64,000 nucleotides of DNA from Bimastos eiseni (GCA_959347315.1 OY365810.1:15866500-15930499); one strand, 5' to 3'. Positions 35,364 through 47,815 are shown, counted from the first letter of the stretch. Program-made: numbers and translations. Notes: generated from the sequence alone by a model not told the origin.

Positions 35364-35589
35364 GATTGTACGTGACCTACCATATAATTATTAGATTATT
35401 AAAAATACATTGAAATTTGTGAATGCAAATTTTGAAATGGCTGGCTCCGTTGCAAATGCATTTTTTGCCCATAGTAACATGTATATATAGATGGTCATCA
35501 CGTCATAAATCTTTAGCAGGCGCGTAGGGCCTAAACATCGGGTGTCTCTAATAGTTGAAAATAACCGACAACTGTCAAAAAAGTTGCTC

Positions 35590-35822
35590 TGATGCCGCAA
35601 ATGACCAAGAACGCTAACCTAAGACGGAGACCAATCCCAAGACCGTTCCTTTAAGTTTAAGATCAACACCGACGAAATCGAGGCCAAAACCAAGACCAAG
35701 ACCGGTGGTCCGAGACCAAGACCAGGACCGATGCATTCGAGACCAAGACCAAGATCGACTGCAGTTTTCCGATCTCGAGACCGTCTCGAGCCCAAGACCG
35801 TCGTCTCGAAACCACATCCCTG
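35590..35822 (-). repeat. Dispersed GACCAAGACC-rich element, copy 1
   Basis: In minus orientation this begins CAGGGATGTGGTTTCGAGAC, continues through a CTTGGTCTCG minisatellite-like core and ends near AGCGTTCTTGGTCATTTG. The same order is found on the plus strand at 46873-47040, and a short piece recurs near 53125. Confidence 0.75.
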
Positions 35823-36166
35823 GTTGTAGGTGAAGCTTGGGTATTTGGGTATGTAGACCTATACACAGTTAATAAATATTTGCTTATTGATATAGGCCTA
35901 CACGCGATGTCAAAGCGCAAACCATTAGGGCCTACTGTACAATATGTTAGTTGTTTAGTACAGTTTTCCAGTGAATACGTTGGTGGACTAATTGATGAAG
36001 CCAATAAAGTGATTTGAGAATTAACAGAGGTCATGTGGTGGTGTCTGGGAGTTTTGGAGGCTGCGAGAGATTTATGGATTAAGTTAGGCGTTTTATTTAA
36101 GATCGATCGAAGAGTCAATACTGTTAAAACTGGAATTCTGTAGTGTGAGCTTAGGCTCACACGTAA

Positions 36167-37362
36167 GGGGCCGTTCACATATTATATAACGCATAAAATC
36201 CCAATTTTTGACCCACCCCTACCCCTAATAACGTTATATAACAGCAGCTGTGACCCCCACTTCTATATTATAAAACAGATATGCTACCCACCCCCTAGCC
36301 CACCTCAGCCTATAAGCACATTAAAAGACATACAATCGACATAATTGTATTGCACAATTTGACACTTTTATAACAATACGATGTTAGTTAGCACTTTATT
36401 AGTAGTGATTCAGCTGATAATTGCCTTTATCCAATTTAAGAACTGCAATAAAAATCATCATATGCCCAATTAGCAATGTATCAAAAGCTACCTTAAAATT
36501 GTGTACTCTCGTGCCAATGATGATTAGACCGGATGTATGGAGCTCCTCTGCATCTCAATAATCGCACTTTTAATGGCGCTAAATTCACTTGTATTAATTA
36601 CGGTAACTAATTGGGTAGTCGACGATTGTCACCACGTATCTACATGTAGCCTACGCCTACTATAATACAGCATGATGATACATGGTAGTGACGTACATCC
36701 TATTTTAAAGCACCATTTTAGTTTCCCTTCTGTTTTGCTCTAGAAATGAGCATTATAGTAACAAACAGAATGGATTGGTTTAATATTCCATTATCCGGTA
36801 TTTATCGATAACTTCGCGGTACAACCCTGCCTATTTAATAGCGTATGATGTATACAGAGTGCGTACTACTGTAATTGGGTATTTAACTAAACATAAACTA
36901 CTTACACATACTATAGAAAATGAAATCAAACATCATGATAATATCTACCAGAATAATTATTTCAAGTGAATTAATTTTAATTTAAACCAGAATCAAAACA
37001 AAGCACACAGAATTGAATTTTAGAGCTATGCACATGAAATTGTTAAAATTGTAAACAGCAAATTGTTAATAGTGGATTTATAAAATAATAACTAAGAACG
37101 TCCAATCAATTCGCCAGGTGGTAGCTAGTGGTGCTAGTTTTGGTTCACAACGTATTGTGAACTTCAATTAAACAATGAAGGTCCGTTGTACATGGAATTT
37201 CCAATTGGCAAGCAAACAGACAAAATAGTATAAGCTGAAAAAAGTTTTTTATATAACAAAACCTTTAACCTACCCCGCCCCCCACCCTACACAATATAAC
37301 GCTAACAAAACCGGAACCCACCCACCTACCCCTTGAGCGTTTTATAATATGTGAACGGCCTC
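36167..37362. mobile_element. Harbinger-like non-autonomous element with TAA target duplication
   Basis: The left end GGGGCCGTTCACATATTATA and the right end, read in reverse, GAGGCCGTTCACATATTATA are inverted repeats. The 3-bp flanks TAA (36164-36166) and TAA (37363-37365) match the PIF/Harbinger TWA preference. Both ends are followed by runs of CCACCCCTACCCC type. There is no transposase frame in the AT-rich interior. Confidence 0.82.
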
Positions 37363-37379
37363 TAACACGTCTTTAATAG

Positions 37380-38330
37380 ACTACACTTCAAGAATCTCCT
37401 CGGCCCACAATTTGTCAATGGCTGTAGTTAAAACACCGTTTTATTTGGAACAAGTAGGGACTCTAGTACTGTACTTCATTTAAGAAGAGGCACAAAGTGT
37501 AGCTCTACACAAACTTAGGTGTTGGTTGGCATGGTAGGCGTCAAGGATGTTTGATGGCATAACACATAATAGGAGGGGCATCCACTCGCCCACCATTTTG
37601 TCATGTGCGAGATATCAAGCATGTATTCGTCCGCGCGCCGCAGTATTAGCCTAGCAATACATACATTATTTCTATACTCACTGACCCTGAAGCTGTCTGC
37701 AAGATAATAATACCATGCAATGTAGACTGTTATATCTGCATGAATAAACACGTTCATTTACGGGAATAGAATAAATCATGATTGCAGTGACAGATAATCA
37801 ATTGAAAAATTTAGAAAATTTTGCGTTGCGCAATGAGACAGTAGTCGAACTTCGGTTGTCTTCATTCAAGAGATATTTCGTAAATGCGTAACAGCACGGG
37901 AAGTAGTATTAACATTAGAAGTAGTAATAATTAGGCATACAGACTTAACTTTAGCATAAAAAACGAGTACGAAGTGGATTACAATATTTATAATACAAAG
38001 ATTGAGTTAGTCTTTTCGGTGTTCTAAATCTGACAGAGGTAGTTGCTAAAGTTACAAATATTACTAGACCAGTTGCGTTTTCCCGTTTCACAATGATTCA
38101 TTCATTGATTCGTGATAATAATGGATGAACTGATTTCATTACATTTCTGACGATTTGTGCTGCGTTATACAGTAGCTGTACATATTAAATTTGGTTTGAG
38201 TTCTGATCGATGGTTTATCGAAATCGTGTTTACGCGATTTGTAGGATTATGTACATTGACAGGAAAACTTTCTGCTTACGAATCAACCACCTACACCCGA
38301 CATACTCGAAATAACACAATACGTCACCGC
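37380..38330. other. AT-rich region upstream of the phosphatase gene
   Basis: No coding signal. The stretch nearest the gene (from about 38280) is richer in CG dinucleotides and probably contains the promoter. Confidence 0.5.
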
Positions 38331-38331
38331 A

Positions 38332-38339
38332 TGACGTCA
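38332..38339. promoter_or_regulatory. Perfect cAMP-response element (TGACGTCA)
   Basis: The full CRE palindrome stands about 270 bases before the first in-frame ATG of the phosphatase gene, with a half-site ACGTCA ten bases upstream. Vertebrate DUSP1 is an immediate-early gene with CREs in its promoter, so the site fits. That it is functional here is inference. Confidence 0.5.
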
Positions 38340-38601
38340 GGTCGTAGTATTGGTAGTGTTATAGACTGTTGTTTTGGACGCGTAGTTTCGTTTAATAAGA
38401 TTGTTTTTGTATTGGGTCTGACGCCAAATTTTACCTGGATTAATCGTCTGTCATTTTAGGACAAAAGAAATACCAGGAATAATCTTTACAGGTCGAATCT
38501 TAAGACAAAGACGCTACCGGATTTGAGGAATTCCTAGTTAACGTTATACAACTTGCAGATACTGTGCGCAAAATAACATTAAGCAGTTGGTCAAAAAGTA
38601 T

Positions 38602-41600
38602 ATGGTTTGGTTCAAACTCTTGCATCCCAGATATTTGTACGAGTTAAAGTGGTTTCCTACTGATTGCCGGATGAAGTATCCAGCCATCTTTGGTGGTATG
38701 GATGAAGCTGGAAGGAAAGGACACCAGCCGATGACAGTCCAGGCAATTGAGGTGGACGTCTTGAAAGCCTTACTCGATGACCCAAAGTCATCGATTCTGC
38801 TGATTGACTGTCGACCATTTCTATCCTACAACTATGGACACATACGTGCCGCCCTCAACGTATACTGTCCACCGATATTGCGTCGACGATATGGACAGAA
38901 TGTTCCTCTTGATATCATCCTGGGGTCCACAGACAGTCGTAAGGACCTTATGGAGGGACACTATGGCCTCGTCGTTGTCTATGATGATTCAACATTTTCA
39001 GAGGACGGATTGATCGTCGAGGATTTTGCAGCCATATCGACTGCAAAGGCCAACGCTTCTAGTCACAATCTATTCCTCGTTTTACACAGCCTGGCCTGTG
39101 ATCTGTCAGATAAAGTTGGCGACATGTCGCTTCGTTATCTAAATGGTTTGTTAGTTTCTCTTTCTAGCTTCTGTTATTTTTGATCGGTATTTTATACATG
39201 TATGTGCCTTGAAATGTGACATTGTCTTCACGTTGGTGGTTATCATCATCTTTTTCTTTAAAATAAGCATTATTAATTCAATTAATAAATGTTGTGCTCT
39301 TCCCGAGTCAGTGATGTAGACACGTTGAGTCTATATCATGAGGGAGTGTACTATTGTTAGTACAAAGCTTCTATTAACATACATTTTTAATGTATCTAGC
39401 TAAAACTTAAACAATGTCACAAAATACGAAGTTGTTTGTTTGCTCTGCAATATTGGCTGCTGTCATGCTGAATATGGACATGATTTGATCCTTTTAGGTG
39501 ATCCAGTGGAGTGTTTCATACTGCTTGTTGAATCCTTTAGACATCTGTTATGATGTGTCGCCTTTTTTGTCTGCTATCATGTGCCACTGCAAATTGTCAT
39601 GTGTAACTATTTGATGGTCTTTCAGGTGGTTTTGACCATTTTGCGAGGGTCTGTCAGCACTTGGTGAGGTCAGAGGTCATCGCAAGGCCCAGCACTACAC
39701 CCGTTGCTTTGCAGAACGATGCTGGCAGCGACCCAAATGCTGTCGTCAAGAGCAATCACACCCACTGTGGACCAAACTGCAATAAGCTCAGCTTATTACG
39801 AAAGATCAGCCAAGCAGAACATATCATAGGAAATTCCTCTGACACCGTCAGATGCCACACATCAAACGACAAGGTAATTAATCAGTCTCTGCAACCAGGT
39901 GATCACTCAATCGATGCAGCAACTGATGTGCAGTTATATTTAATTCATTGCCATTATTGATGTGAAGTTGTAATTAAGATTTATGATCAGCATGATCAGA
40001 ATCTAATGGACAAGGAAGACTGACTATTAGGCCATGGAGAGTGAGCAAGATAAAGGAAATGAGGGTTAAGTCTAGACCTGAAAGACAACCGGAAACTGGT
40101 AGAGCACAGGGTGGGCAATCAATTTCCTTGCCTCAGACCATTTATTTAGAAGACCCATGAACCAATGCAGTGCTTCTAAACAGTTTACCCTAATACTGGT
40201 GCTTTACAAATATTGAAATGCAATATAATACAGTTCTGGTGTGAGGCACAGTTAGAGAGCAGAGCAGTCTTAAGGCATCTCTGGAACTGATAAGGTTAGA
40301 GGGCTAGAATTTCCAGGTGCGGGGACTATTGGAAGACAGTTCCAGGCTAAGGGCCGGGTCAGGAGCCATCATTGGCAATGCTCCTTGACTGAGCCATAGT
40401 GGCACGGTTACACCCTTGTGAGTAAAAAGAAGAAGGCCTCAAGTAGAAGATCACAAGATGACCCTTGCAGGTAAAAATGACACCAGAGTGCAGAAGTTTC
40501 TGGTAGGTCAGGGCCGTCTCAGCTTGGATGCTGCGCATAATGGAAAGGAGTTTGAGCTGTATATAGTGTATATGCCGTTGAATAGGTCAATAGGCAGTCC
40601 GGGAGCCAATGAAGTGAGTCCCAAACAAAGCCTGAAATATTGGCAAGCTTTGGAATGCTACCTATGAGACGAGCAGCAGCTATAAGAATAGACTGAGGTT
40701 TGAGAGAATTGGAAGAAGAGAGGACACTGTATACGGCATTCCCCAAGTTAGTCAGCTTGTATGATTTCAATTTTTGAGAAATGTTGTTTTCAGCAGAGAT
40801 TAATATTTTTTTATATGGATTTTATGGAACAATGTTTCTTTTTAGGATAGAACATTGACTTCATTCCAAAATTAATTCTGTTTGTGAGGATTTTTAGCAT
40901 GATGCTTACCGATAATATTTAACTTTCCGAATGACAGAATTTCATCTGTAAACCACAGTCTAAGTAAGATAGATTGCATGTCATGTAACATTTTTTTAAA
41001 CAATTTGATAAGCTGCATTGCTTTCTCACACATTTTATTACATGCTCATCATTAAAGGGTTAAAATAACTTTATTGATTGGTCATACTTGCTCTTAAGAC
41101 AGTTCTAGTTTGTAGTACAGTTTTTAAAATTTAACTTTTACTTACTGGGACTGTATCTTGTAGGGCGATCCGGTTGAAATCCTGCCATGGCTGTATTTGG
41201 GAAATGCCTATCATGCTGCTCAGGAAGCAAGCCTCAAAAGACTCGGCATCTTTGCGCTGCTCAACGTGGCTGAGATGTCAGATGCTGACGATGCCATGGC
41301 ACATGCGTCTTCATCAAGTTTCTGCCACATGAACATACCTATAGCTGACAATGCCACCTCAGACATCAGCTGTAACTTCCCTCAAGCTATAGAATTCATT
41401 GGTGAGCATGAATATTTACTCTGTAGCTATCAATATTGTATTTGTATTAATGCTATGTTAAATGCATGTGACTGCAAAGGAGTTATAGGGTAATGACCTT
41501 GATCAAGGTCCCCTGCCAATGATCCTGAAATTTAACAAATATGAATATATGAAATATTTTATTGCACTCACTGTGCAGATATGCCATTGCCCAATTAATC

Positions 41601-42264
41601 TTAATCTGAGATGCAAGTCCAGTTTGCACGCTCGACCCAGCAATCGATGTGGTGATAATGCCATTTAAACTGATGCACAGTGCCTATTAAACTGTGTTTA
41701 AATGGTCATTTGTTCTGTTGTGTAGAGAGCGTTCGTCTGTCTGGTGGTAAAGTTCTCGTCCACTGCCTCGCTGGTATAAGCCGTTCTCCTACCATCTGCA
41801 TTGCATATCTCATGTACAGCCGTCACCTGTCTCTGGACCAGGCTCATGACTTCATCAAACAGCGACGTGCCCTCATCTCTCCAAACCTCAACTTCATGCG
41901 CCAACTCTCCGAATATGAGCGACTTCTATCCCCGCAACTGGCGGGGAATTGCGGTTCATGCGACAGGCCACCGAAGTCTGTCTCCGTTGCCAGATCTGGT
42001 CTGTCGACTTGTACAAGTGTCCAGCAGCTTGGAAAGACTGACGACAGAAGACCGAACAATGGCCCTCCTGCAGTGGCGGCGTCTCGGAAGCGCCCACGGC
42101 CGGACTCTCTCAGCTTCTCCATTCCATGTTCGGGAAAACCGTTGAAATCCGTGCCGTACACGCCGTGCACGAAGCAAGCAATCTTCACATTTGATTTCCC
42201 ATCGGTGACTGTTCTGACTTCTTCACCAACTGTCTCACACAGTCCTCTGCTCTCACCGAGCTAA
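38602..42264 (+). CDS. Dual-specificity MAP-kinase phosphatase (DUSP1/2/4/5-like), four exons
   Basis: This enzyme removes phosphate from the TxY loop of MAP kinases. The exons are 38602-39145, 39626-39873, 41164-41401 and 41726-42264, all with GT-AG introns (phases 1, 0 and 1); joined they stay in frame for 522 residues. Exon 1 carries a rhodanese/CDC25-like domain (ILLIDCRPFLSYNYGHI) with the kinase-docking basic cluster LRRRYG (38878-38892). Exon 2 begins GGFDHF, as in DUSP1 and DUSP4. Exon 3 starts GDPVEILPWLYLG and has the general-acid Asp (41347-41349, IPIADN). Exon 4 has the signature HCLAGISRS with catalytic Cys at 41764-41766, then ISPNLNFMRQL. The tail ends with several SP sites (SPTVSHSPLLSPS), resembling the ERK-phosphorylated end of DUSP1/4. 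The first ATG is uncertain: 38671, 38698 and 38731 are alternatives, and 38731 best matches the DUSP1 start. Exon 2 is longer than in vertebrates. Confidence 0.92.
40240..40780 (-). pseudogene. LINE reverse-transcriptase C-terminus fragment in intron 2 of the phosphatase gene
   Basis: Read on the minus strand, 40770-40519 contains QSILIAAARLIGSIPKLANI followed by DSLHWLP. This matches the A-A-R-L-I...LHWLP block typical of CR1/L2/Rex-type LINE proteins. Further short frames down to about 40240 resemble the C-terminal W-N-x-LP region but carry stops. The fragment lies antisense to the gene inside its intron. Confidence 0.6.
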
Positions 42265-42758
42265 CAACAACCAACGATTTAGGCGGTTTTCATACACAGA
42301 ACTTTTGTTGATTACATTTCGGTGTAAGTTTGTAGTTTTAATTGAATCTTGAAATGGGAGAGGAGTTGTGTTGTCTTTGTGAGTCCAGACACTCACAGCC
42401 AGAAGTGTATTTTGTCTGTGGTAATTTTTTTTAAAAAAGTTTGTGTTTTAAAAAAATTGAAATAGAAACTGCATGTCAATCTTGTTTCCAACCAACTTGA
42501 AAAGAAATTTCTTGTATAAAACAGAAAAGTTGGCCGTTAATTTTGTTGAATACTGGTGCTGATGTTATGAGCATATCATGTTCCTGCAGAGTTACTCTTT
42601 TTGGGCTGGAAGTGGACAAATCTTCTGAGAAATTTCATGAGATGGATAACTCGTAATTACATCTTTCACATCAGTCCATAGTCTTATGTAGATCTATATG
42701 TGGTAATATACATGTATGTATGAGGATTTTGAGTTTGATAAGCTCTGAATTGGTGTTA

Positions 42759-42764
42759 AATAAA
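42759..42764 (+). terminator. Candidate poly(A) signal of the phosphatase gene
   Basis: An AATAAA hexamer about 495 bases after the stop codon. A U-rich ATTTATTTTTATTTTTT stretch (42840-42857) follows about 75 bases later. If a longer 3' UTR is used, that stretch could act as an AU-rich instability element, as known for DUSP1 mRNA. Confidence 0.4.
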
Positions 42765-42869
42765 TAATTGCCAACTAAATTAATTGTAATATCTGCAAGT
42801 AATATTCATTAAATTGATTGAATTAATGCTAAGACTATTATTTATTTTTATTTTTTAAATTGCATCAAC

Positions 42870-45300
42870 CCAAATGACTGTCAGATGAGAGGGAACCAGT
42901 GCAAAACGTTGTTTGATTTCTGGGTTCACTTGCAAATTTCAGTCAACTCACTGGTCAAAAGCTGATTGGGAAAGAGAACTGTCCAATCAAAGGGCCATGC
43001 CCCTCAGACAACACTTAGTACCAATGGTTGTCTCTCGAGACTAACTTGCGATCTGATCTTCTTCTGTTGGAGTACTGCAGGAACAAACGTTATTCTTAAC
43101 AGGGCAGCAGAGTGTTTCTTCAAAGTTTTATGGCTGTCATTTTGAGTTTTGATTCTGAAACTTTGTTTAAGCAGAATGCTTGTTCTAAGTGAATGGACAG
43201 TTTTTGGACTAACCTTTATTTGAATTTGTACCAAATATTAGTCATGGCTACTTTAAAAGCTATTGTAAGTATTTGCCACGGATGTCACGTAACAGTGGTC
43301 ACGTACTCATTCTCAGGGAAAATTTAGTGTGGGACTAAATTGTCTCAACTTAACAGTTTTCTTGAAATATCTGTGGATTTTTCATCTATTATTTATCGTG
43401 TATTCGTAATTATTTTTAAATACATTCTCTTCTTCATATGTAATGTGATGACACAGAAAATGTGTAGTGTGCCACTCTGATGTCCGAGAGTGCAACAACC
43501 AGGTGTTTGAAAACCAGTTCATTGTTTATCAAATTGATATCTTTGTTATTTTATGGCGTCTGGATAAAGATATCAGACTCTAGGAGCAAGCCTATGGATG
43601 ACACAGTTGTTAATTTATCAGATTTGTGTTTGAGAACACTGTTTTGCAATATGTTGGAGAGAGAGAGAGAATTGTTTGAAGTTGATTAGAGTATGGCTTA
43701 ATGTATGAATTGTGTAAGTTTATTTGTAATGAACGTTATATCACAGTGCAGTTTTTATTTTATTCATCTTTGGCAAATTTTTCACTGATAGCTCTTGCAA
43801 TGCAATTTGCCTGAGTGGCTTGCCGTATTGTATCTTTGAATTTATATCGATCTCTTGCAGAATAACTATTCAGAGGTGCGTAACTTCTGAGTAATTCATT
43901 TAATGTTACTGTTATTTACTTACATGATTTGTTGGAATCAAAATCTCTGTAAATTTGTAAGTTTGGTGACATCACATCAGACTGCTCTCCTCAAAGGAAT
44001 GCTTTTTTTAAGAGCTTGTGATGATGGACTCTGATTGGTTAGATTCGTGGATATGATCTGTCCACATAGTCACGAAATGTCCACCGCCGAAGTATCGTGT
44101 GCTGTAAATATGTTACCCTTGATTGGTTACAATTCAAGTTTTGTTAATTTGGCGATGAATACTTGATTGAATGCTACTGTCGCAGTTACTCTAGTGCAGC
44201 ATTTTATTACTCGACTGTTTACTCAGTGGTAGCAATTCAGCTCTGCTCTTACATATAATGTTACTCGATTGTTACAAGTATAAATGACTCAGAATGTGGG
44301 TCAGTGAATGGGAAGGAAATAGTGTAGTGTCAATCAGGTTACTTGCTTTTTATTGTTGATTACTCATGATGATCTTCTACTCTTTGACTGTTTGGTCCAA
44401 GTCTGTGTACATCAACTATTCTGCCATCTTTCTTTGAATTGTCACTGCTTAGGATGTTTATATTTGTTGCTCGAAACATCTACCATAATCTAGATTTATA
44501 CTGAAACGTCTGATCTTGTCTAATCACAGTTCTAACTCATCTCATCCTGATATTTAAAAATCTAGCAACTCCTGTTATTTTGTATGAATCCCATTGTTTA
44601 ATAGTTCTTCTGATCTGTTATCAATAACTTTTCATCTCATTTTCTGTTGTTAGTAGTGATGTTAGTCTGGAAGTGACATTTGTAATCTAATTGAGCTTCT
44701 TATTATGATGACTCTCAATAACGTTTTTCTTTTCTGATGTTCTTAATCTGTTTAACCTAATTACTCCTATAATTTGATATAATTTTCTGAATTGAATTCC
44801 AAGAAATCATCTTAAATGACGTCTATGGCGCCATTATTGTTGAGTCAAGCATACCCATGAGCATGAAATGAAGAAAAAAGACTGCTGAAAATATTGTTTT
44901 TGCACAATTATCAATAATTAAGTGGTCTGGTTTTTCCATTTCTATAAATCTGAAGGCATTTTAGATTACTTGTTTATCGAATCGATATCTGTCTTGTTAA
45001 ACCTTTAAGAAGAATATCAGTAATAGTGCCACAAAATTTCTTTTGTGACTAGGCTTAGCTAACGAGGCAATAATATGTGAATTGGTTCATTTGTTACAAG
45101 ATCGGTATGTTTATTAAAACTTCTCCGATTAGAATATGTGTTGTTGTTGTCAATTATCTTTGAATAATTATTATTGGGTAATTACTCAGGATTAGCATAC
45201 TTAACATTGTTAATAAGTCAATTAGTCTGTCACATAGTTCAGTAACTTAAAGATTAACAATTGTGTTAATTAGTAAATAAATATGGTTGATCATCCATTT
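42870..45300. other. AT-rich intergenic DNA downstream of the phosphatase gene
   Basis: No coding signal, no terminal repeats seen. Short frames (43004-43234 minus, 43480-43689 plus) have no domains. Confidence 0.55.
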
Positions 45301-45510
45301 TGTTACTGCTTACTTACTGTTGCTTTAATATTGATTAAAGTCATAGGAACAGTCAGGGCCACCTTAGATGAATCTACCCACAGGCGCTCGATCCCAACCT
45401 CGGATAACAAGACTATGATCGAATACAAAATGGCATTCAAGCACTGAGCGGGAAAAAGAAAGATGAAGTTGTTATTGAAACAGTTGAAAGTACTTTTACT
45501 CATCACAGTG

Positions 45511-45570
45511 CCCGTGAATAAGCTGGTGCCCTGCGCTTGGCTTTCGAGTGGCGTTTTAGAAGTTTGGAAT
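45511..45570 (+). repeat. Copy of the GTGAATAAGCTGGTGCC dispersed repeat
   Basis: The core GTGAATAAGCTGGTGCCCTG is followed by a TTTCGAGTGGCG-TTTTAGAAGTTT block. The same two blocks at the same spacing recur at about 19724, 21910 (inverted), 55485, 57113 and 59507, with substitutions. The class is unknown; the copy at 59.5 kb follows a LINE tail. Confidence 0.8.
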
Positions 45571-45832
45571 ACATGGTTACAAATTGGGACATTATCGGGG
45601 CAAGCGTAGGCCATACAGTTTATGCTACGGGTCGTTGACTATAACGTTCGCTTTGCGAAGTTTGTTTTAGCTGAGAACCTCGACTAAAGGCTCATCGTTT
45701 CCTGAACTTTTCCTTTCCGTAGAATCTCGGATTAATTTCCTAGATTTCGACTGCTCTCTGTCTAGAGCGTTGCTTGCAAAACGTGAAAGCGTTGAGCATT
45801 AATTAGCTCCATTGGCTGTGGAGCTATAGCTT

Positions 45833-45836
<4 letters not shown>

Positions 45837-45866
<30 letters not shown>
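45837..45866 (+). repeat. (TA)n microsatellite
   Basis: A pure TA run. Confidence 0.95.
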
Positions 45867-45868
<2 letters not shown>

Positions 45869-46110
45869 AGTTTTTGAATTAGATTAATGGATCAACATAA
45901 TTCTGTTGATAAGCTGGAAAACTCATTGCTACTGTCCGCCTAGTAAATACCTTTATACGAGCTACCCAATCGAAATGTATATTATAGCCTCCATAATTAA
46001 AGAAATTAAATGGTCATGATTTGCGGCTAGATTTTGGTGGACCATCATCAATTGATGCCTTGTTCGTTAATCGTTAAACGCAGCGATTACGTTACTAATT
46101 AATACGGTAA

Positions 46111-46390
46111 GGGCCCATCCATATATTACCTACCCAAGAAATCGGATATCCGGACCCTCTCCTCTGTTGCTGTTGCACCGCGTAGGCCTACATTTCGTGG
46201 ACCCCTTCCCCATGCGTACATACATTTGAGCTCTACCCCCTATTGCAAAGGTTAAACAGCTAAAAACATCTATAAGACATTGATTTTACCACAGGCCATT
46301 TATTTTTGCTAAGCATCATAGTTAACAGCTTACATTTGTTAAACGTAATTTTAAACCCCCTCGCTGCGTGCGTAATATGTGGACGGCCCC
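46111..46390. mobile_element. Short Harbinger-like MITE with TAA target duplication
   Basis: The left end GGGCCCATCCATATATTAC and the right end GTAATATGTGGACGGCCCC are inverted repeats with a few mismatches. TAA precedes (46108-46110) and follows (46391-46393) the element. The ends belong to the same family as 36167-37362. Confidence 0.82.
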
Positions 46391-46469
46391 TAAGTATTAA
46401 GCAATTGCACTATTTCATTCGATATTGTATTCTATTTAAGTATTTAAAGAGCGCCTCTAATAGGGTGAA

Positions 46470-46855
46470 CAATCAGAAGCGCTGCCAGTGTGCACAGCCC
46501 CACGAGAAGAAGTGCGTTTTGAGAAAGGTGATCATGAAAGAGGGTGATAAGCTTAGCTAGACCGACAGATAGAATTTTAGAGCGAACAGATGGAGAAAGC
46601 GCATTCCACAGAGAGGGACCAATTGAAGCAATTGGAGTCGATACTAAGCGATGGCTGTTGTAGTTCGAGAAACCAAAGGGTCAAGTCTACTGAACGAGCG
46701 AAGTGGACGGGTGGAGGAAACTGAACGAGGCCGAAGTATCACGCCAACCAGGTATCTCGCGGCAAGATCCCGCTGAGCCCTGAAGATCAAAAGGAGACTT
46801 TTAACTTGCATGCGGGCATGGAGAGGGAGCCAATGGAATTCACCAAACATAAAGG
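46470..46855 (-). pseudogene. LINE C-terminal fragment (CR1/L2/Rex type)
   Basis: On the minus strand, FHWLPLHARMQVKSLLLIFRA (46845 downward) is followed by LAARYLVGVI, and in another frame by STPIASIGPSLWNAL, SVRSKI and LAKLITL. This order matches the HWLPVxxRIxFK...YL...P-LWN-LP-xx-R C-terminal region of CR1/L2-like LINE proteins. Frame changes mark it as a decayed fragment. Confidence 0.75.
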
Positions 46856-46872
46856 CAGAGATGCCAGAGAAA

Positions 46873-47040
46873 CGAGCAGGGATGTGGTCTCGAGACCGGA
46901 AAACTGCGGTCTCTGTCTTGGTCTCGAATGCATCGGTCCTGGTCTTGGTCTCGAATGCATCGGTCCTGTTCTTGGTCTTAAAGGAACGGTCTTAGGATTG
47001 GTTTCCGTCTTAAATTAGCGTTCTTGGTCATTTGTCATCT
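46873..47040 (+). repeat. Dispersed GACCAAGACC-rich element, copy 2
   Basis: Starts CAGGGATGTGGTCTCGAGAC, has two tandem copies of a GGTCTCGAATGCATCGGTCC unit and ends AGCGTTCTTGGTCATTTG. It is the inverted relative of 35590-35822 and directly abuts the LINE fragment. Confidence 0.75.
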
Positions 47041-47815
47041 CAGAGCATAGGCGTCGACTTCACAGGGGCAACAGGGCCATTCGCCCCAGTACTCGTCAAG
47101 GTCCTGGGGCGAGGGCAATAGTTTCACCCCACTGGTCCCAGTACTTTTTGGGACATTCGAATTTTCCAATTCAAAATTATAGAATGCATGGGAGAGACGT
47201 GGAAGAATTCCCCGCCACAATCTGTACTCACTTGGGCCATATTCTCAAAACCAAACACATAGGAGTTAATGCAATTGGAGGAAGAGAGTGAGGGAAAGAC
47301 TGAGACAGGAACAGTCTTAATGAAATGATGCGAAACGTGTGATACGCAGGACAGTACCAAGCTATAATTGCGCCCTATGCCTAGCATTAGGGCCTAATCT
47401 GGCGCTCCCACATTTTTCAAGAAAGTGGATTTATGGAATGATTACAATCATTCCATCCTAAATTTGCGCCCGTTCTATATTTGCGTCCTGTGCCATGGCA
47501 CCGCTGGAACCGCCCTCGGTACGGCCCTGCGTAGCGGGCCACTTAAAATCCACTCAGGGACCACGTGCGGCTCGCGTATTGGACTAATCTGACCTAGAGG
47601 CTAATCCTTGATCTTAGTCCTCTATCTGAGCACTGCCTTACGGTCTAACGCTACCTTTCAAGCTTCTGCTTTGCCATTTATCTGTGTCTTTGGCTGATCG
47701 GAGCTTTTCATTTAACTTGAAGCTTTTGTCCCTTTGAGCACTCTAGTAAACAACTGAAGACCCACTCCAGAGATTCCCAAGAAGGGGATGTTACGAACCA
47801 GCACGCCCGGAACGT
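47040..47815. other. Intergenic DNA, nothing firm
   Basis: Contains CCCCACTGGTCCCAGTACTTTTTGGGAC-like pieces reminiscent of MITE ends, with no partner found. No coding signal. Confidence 0.45.
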
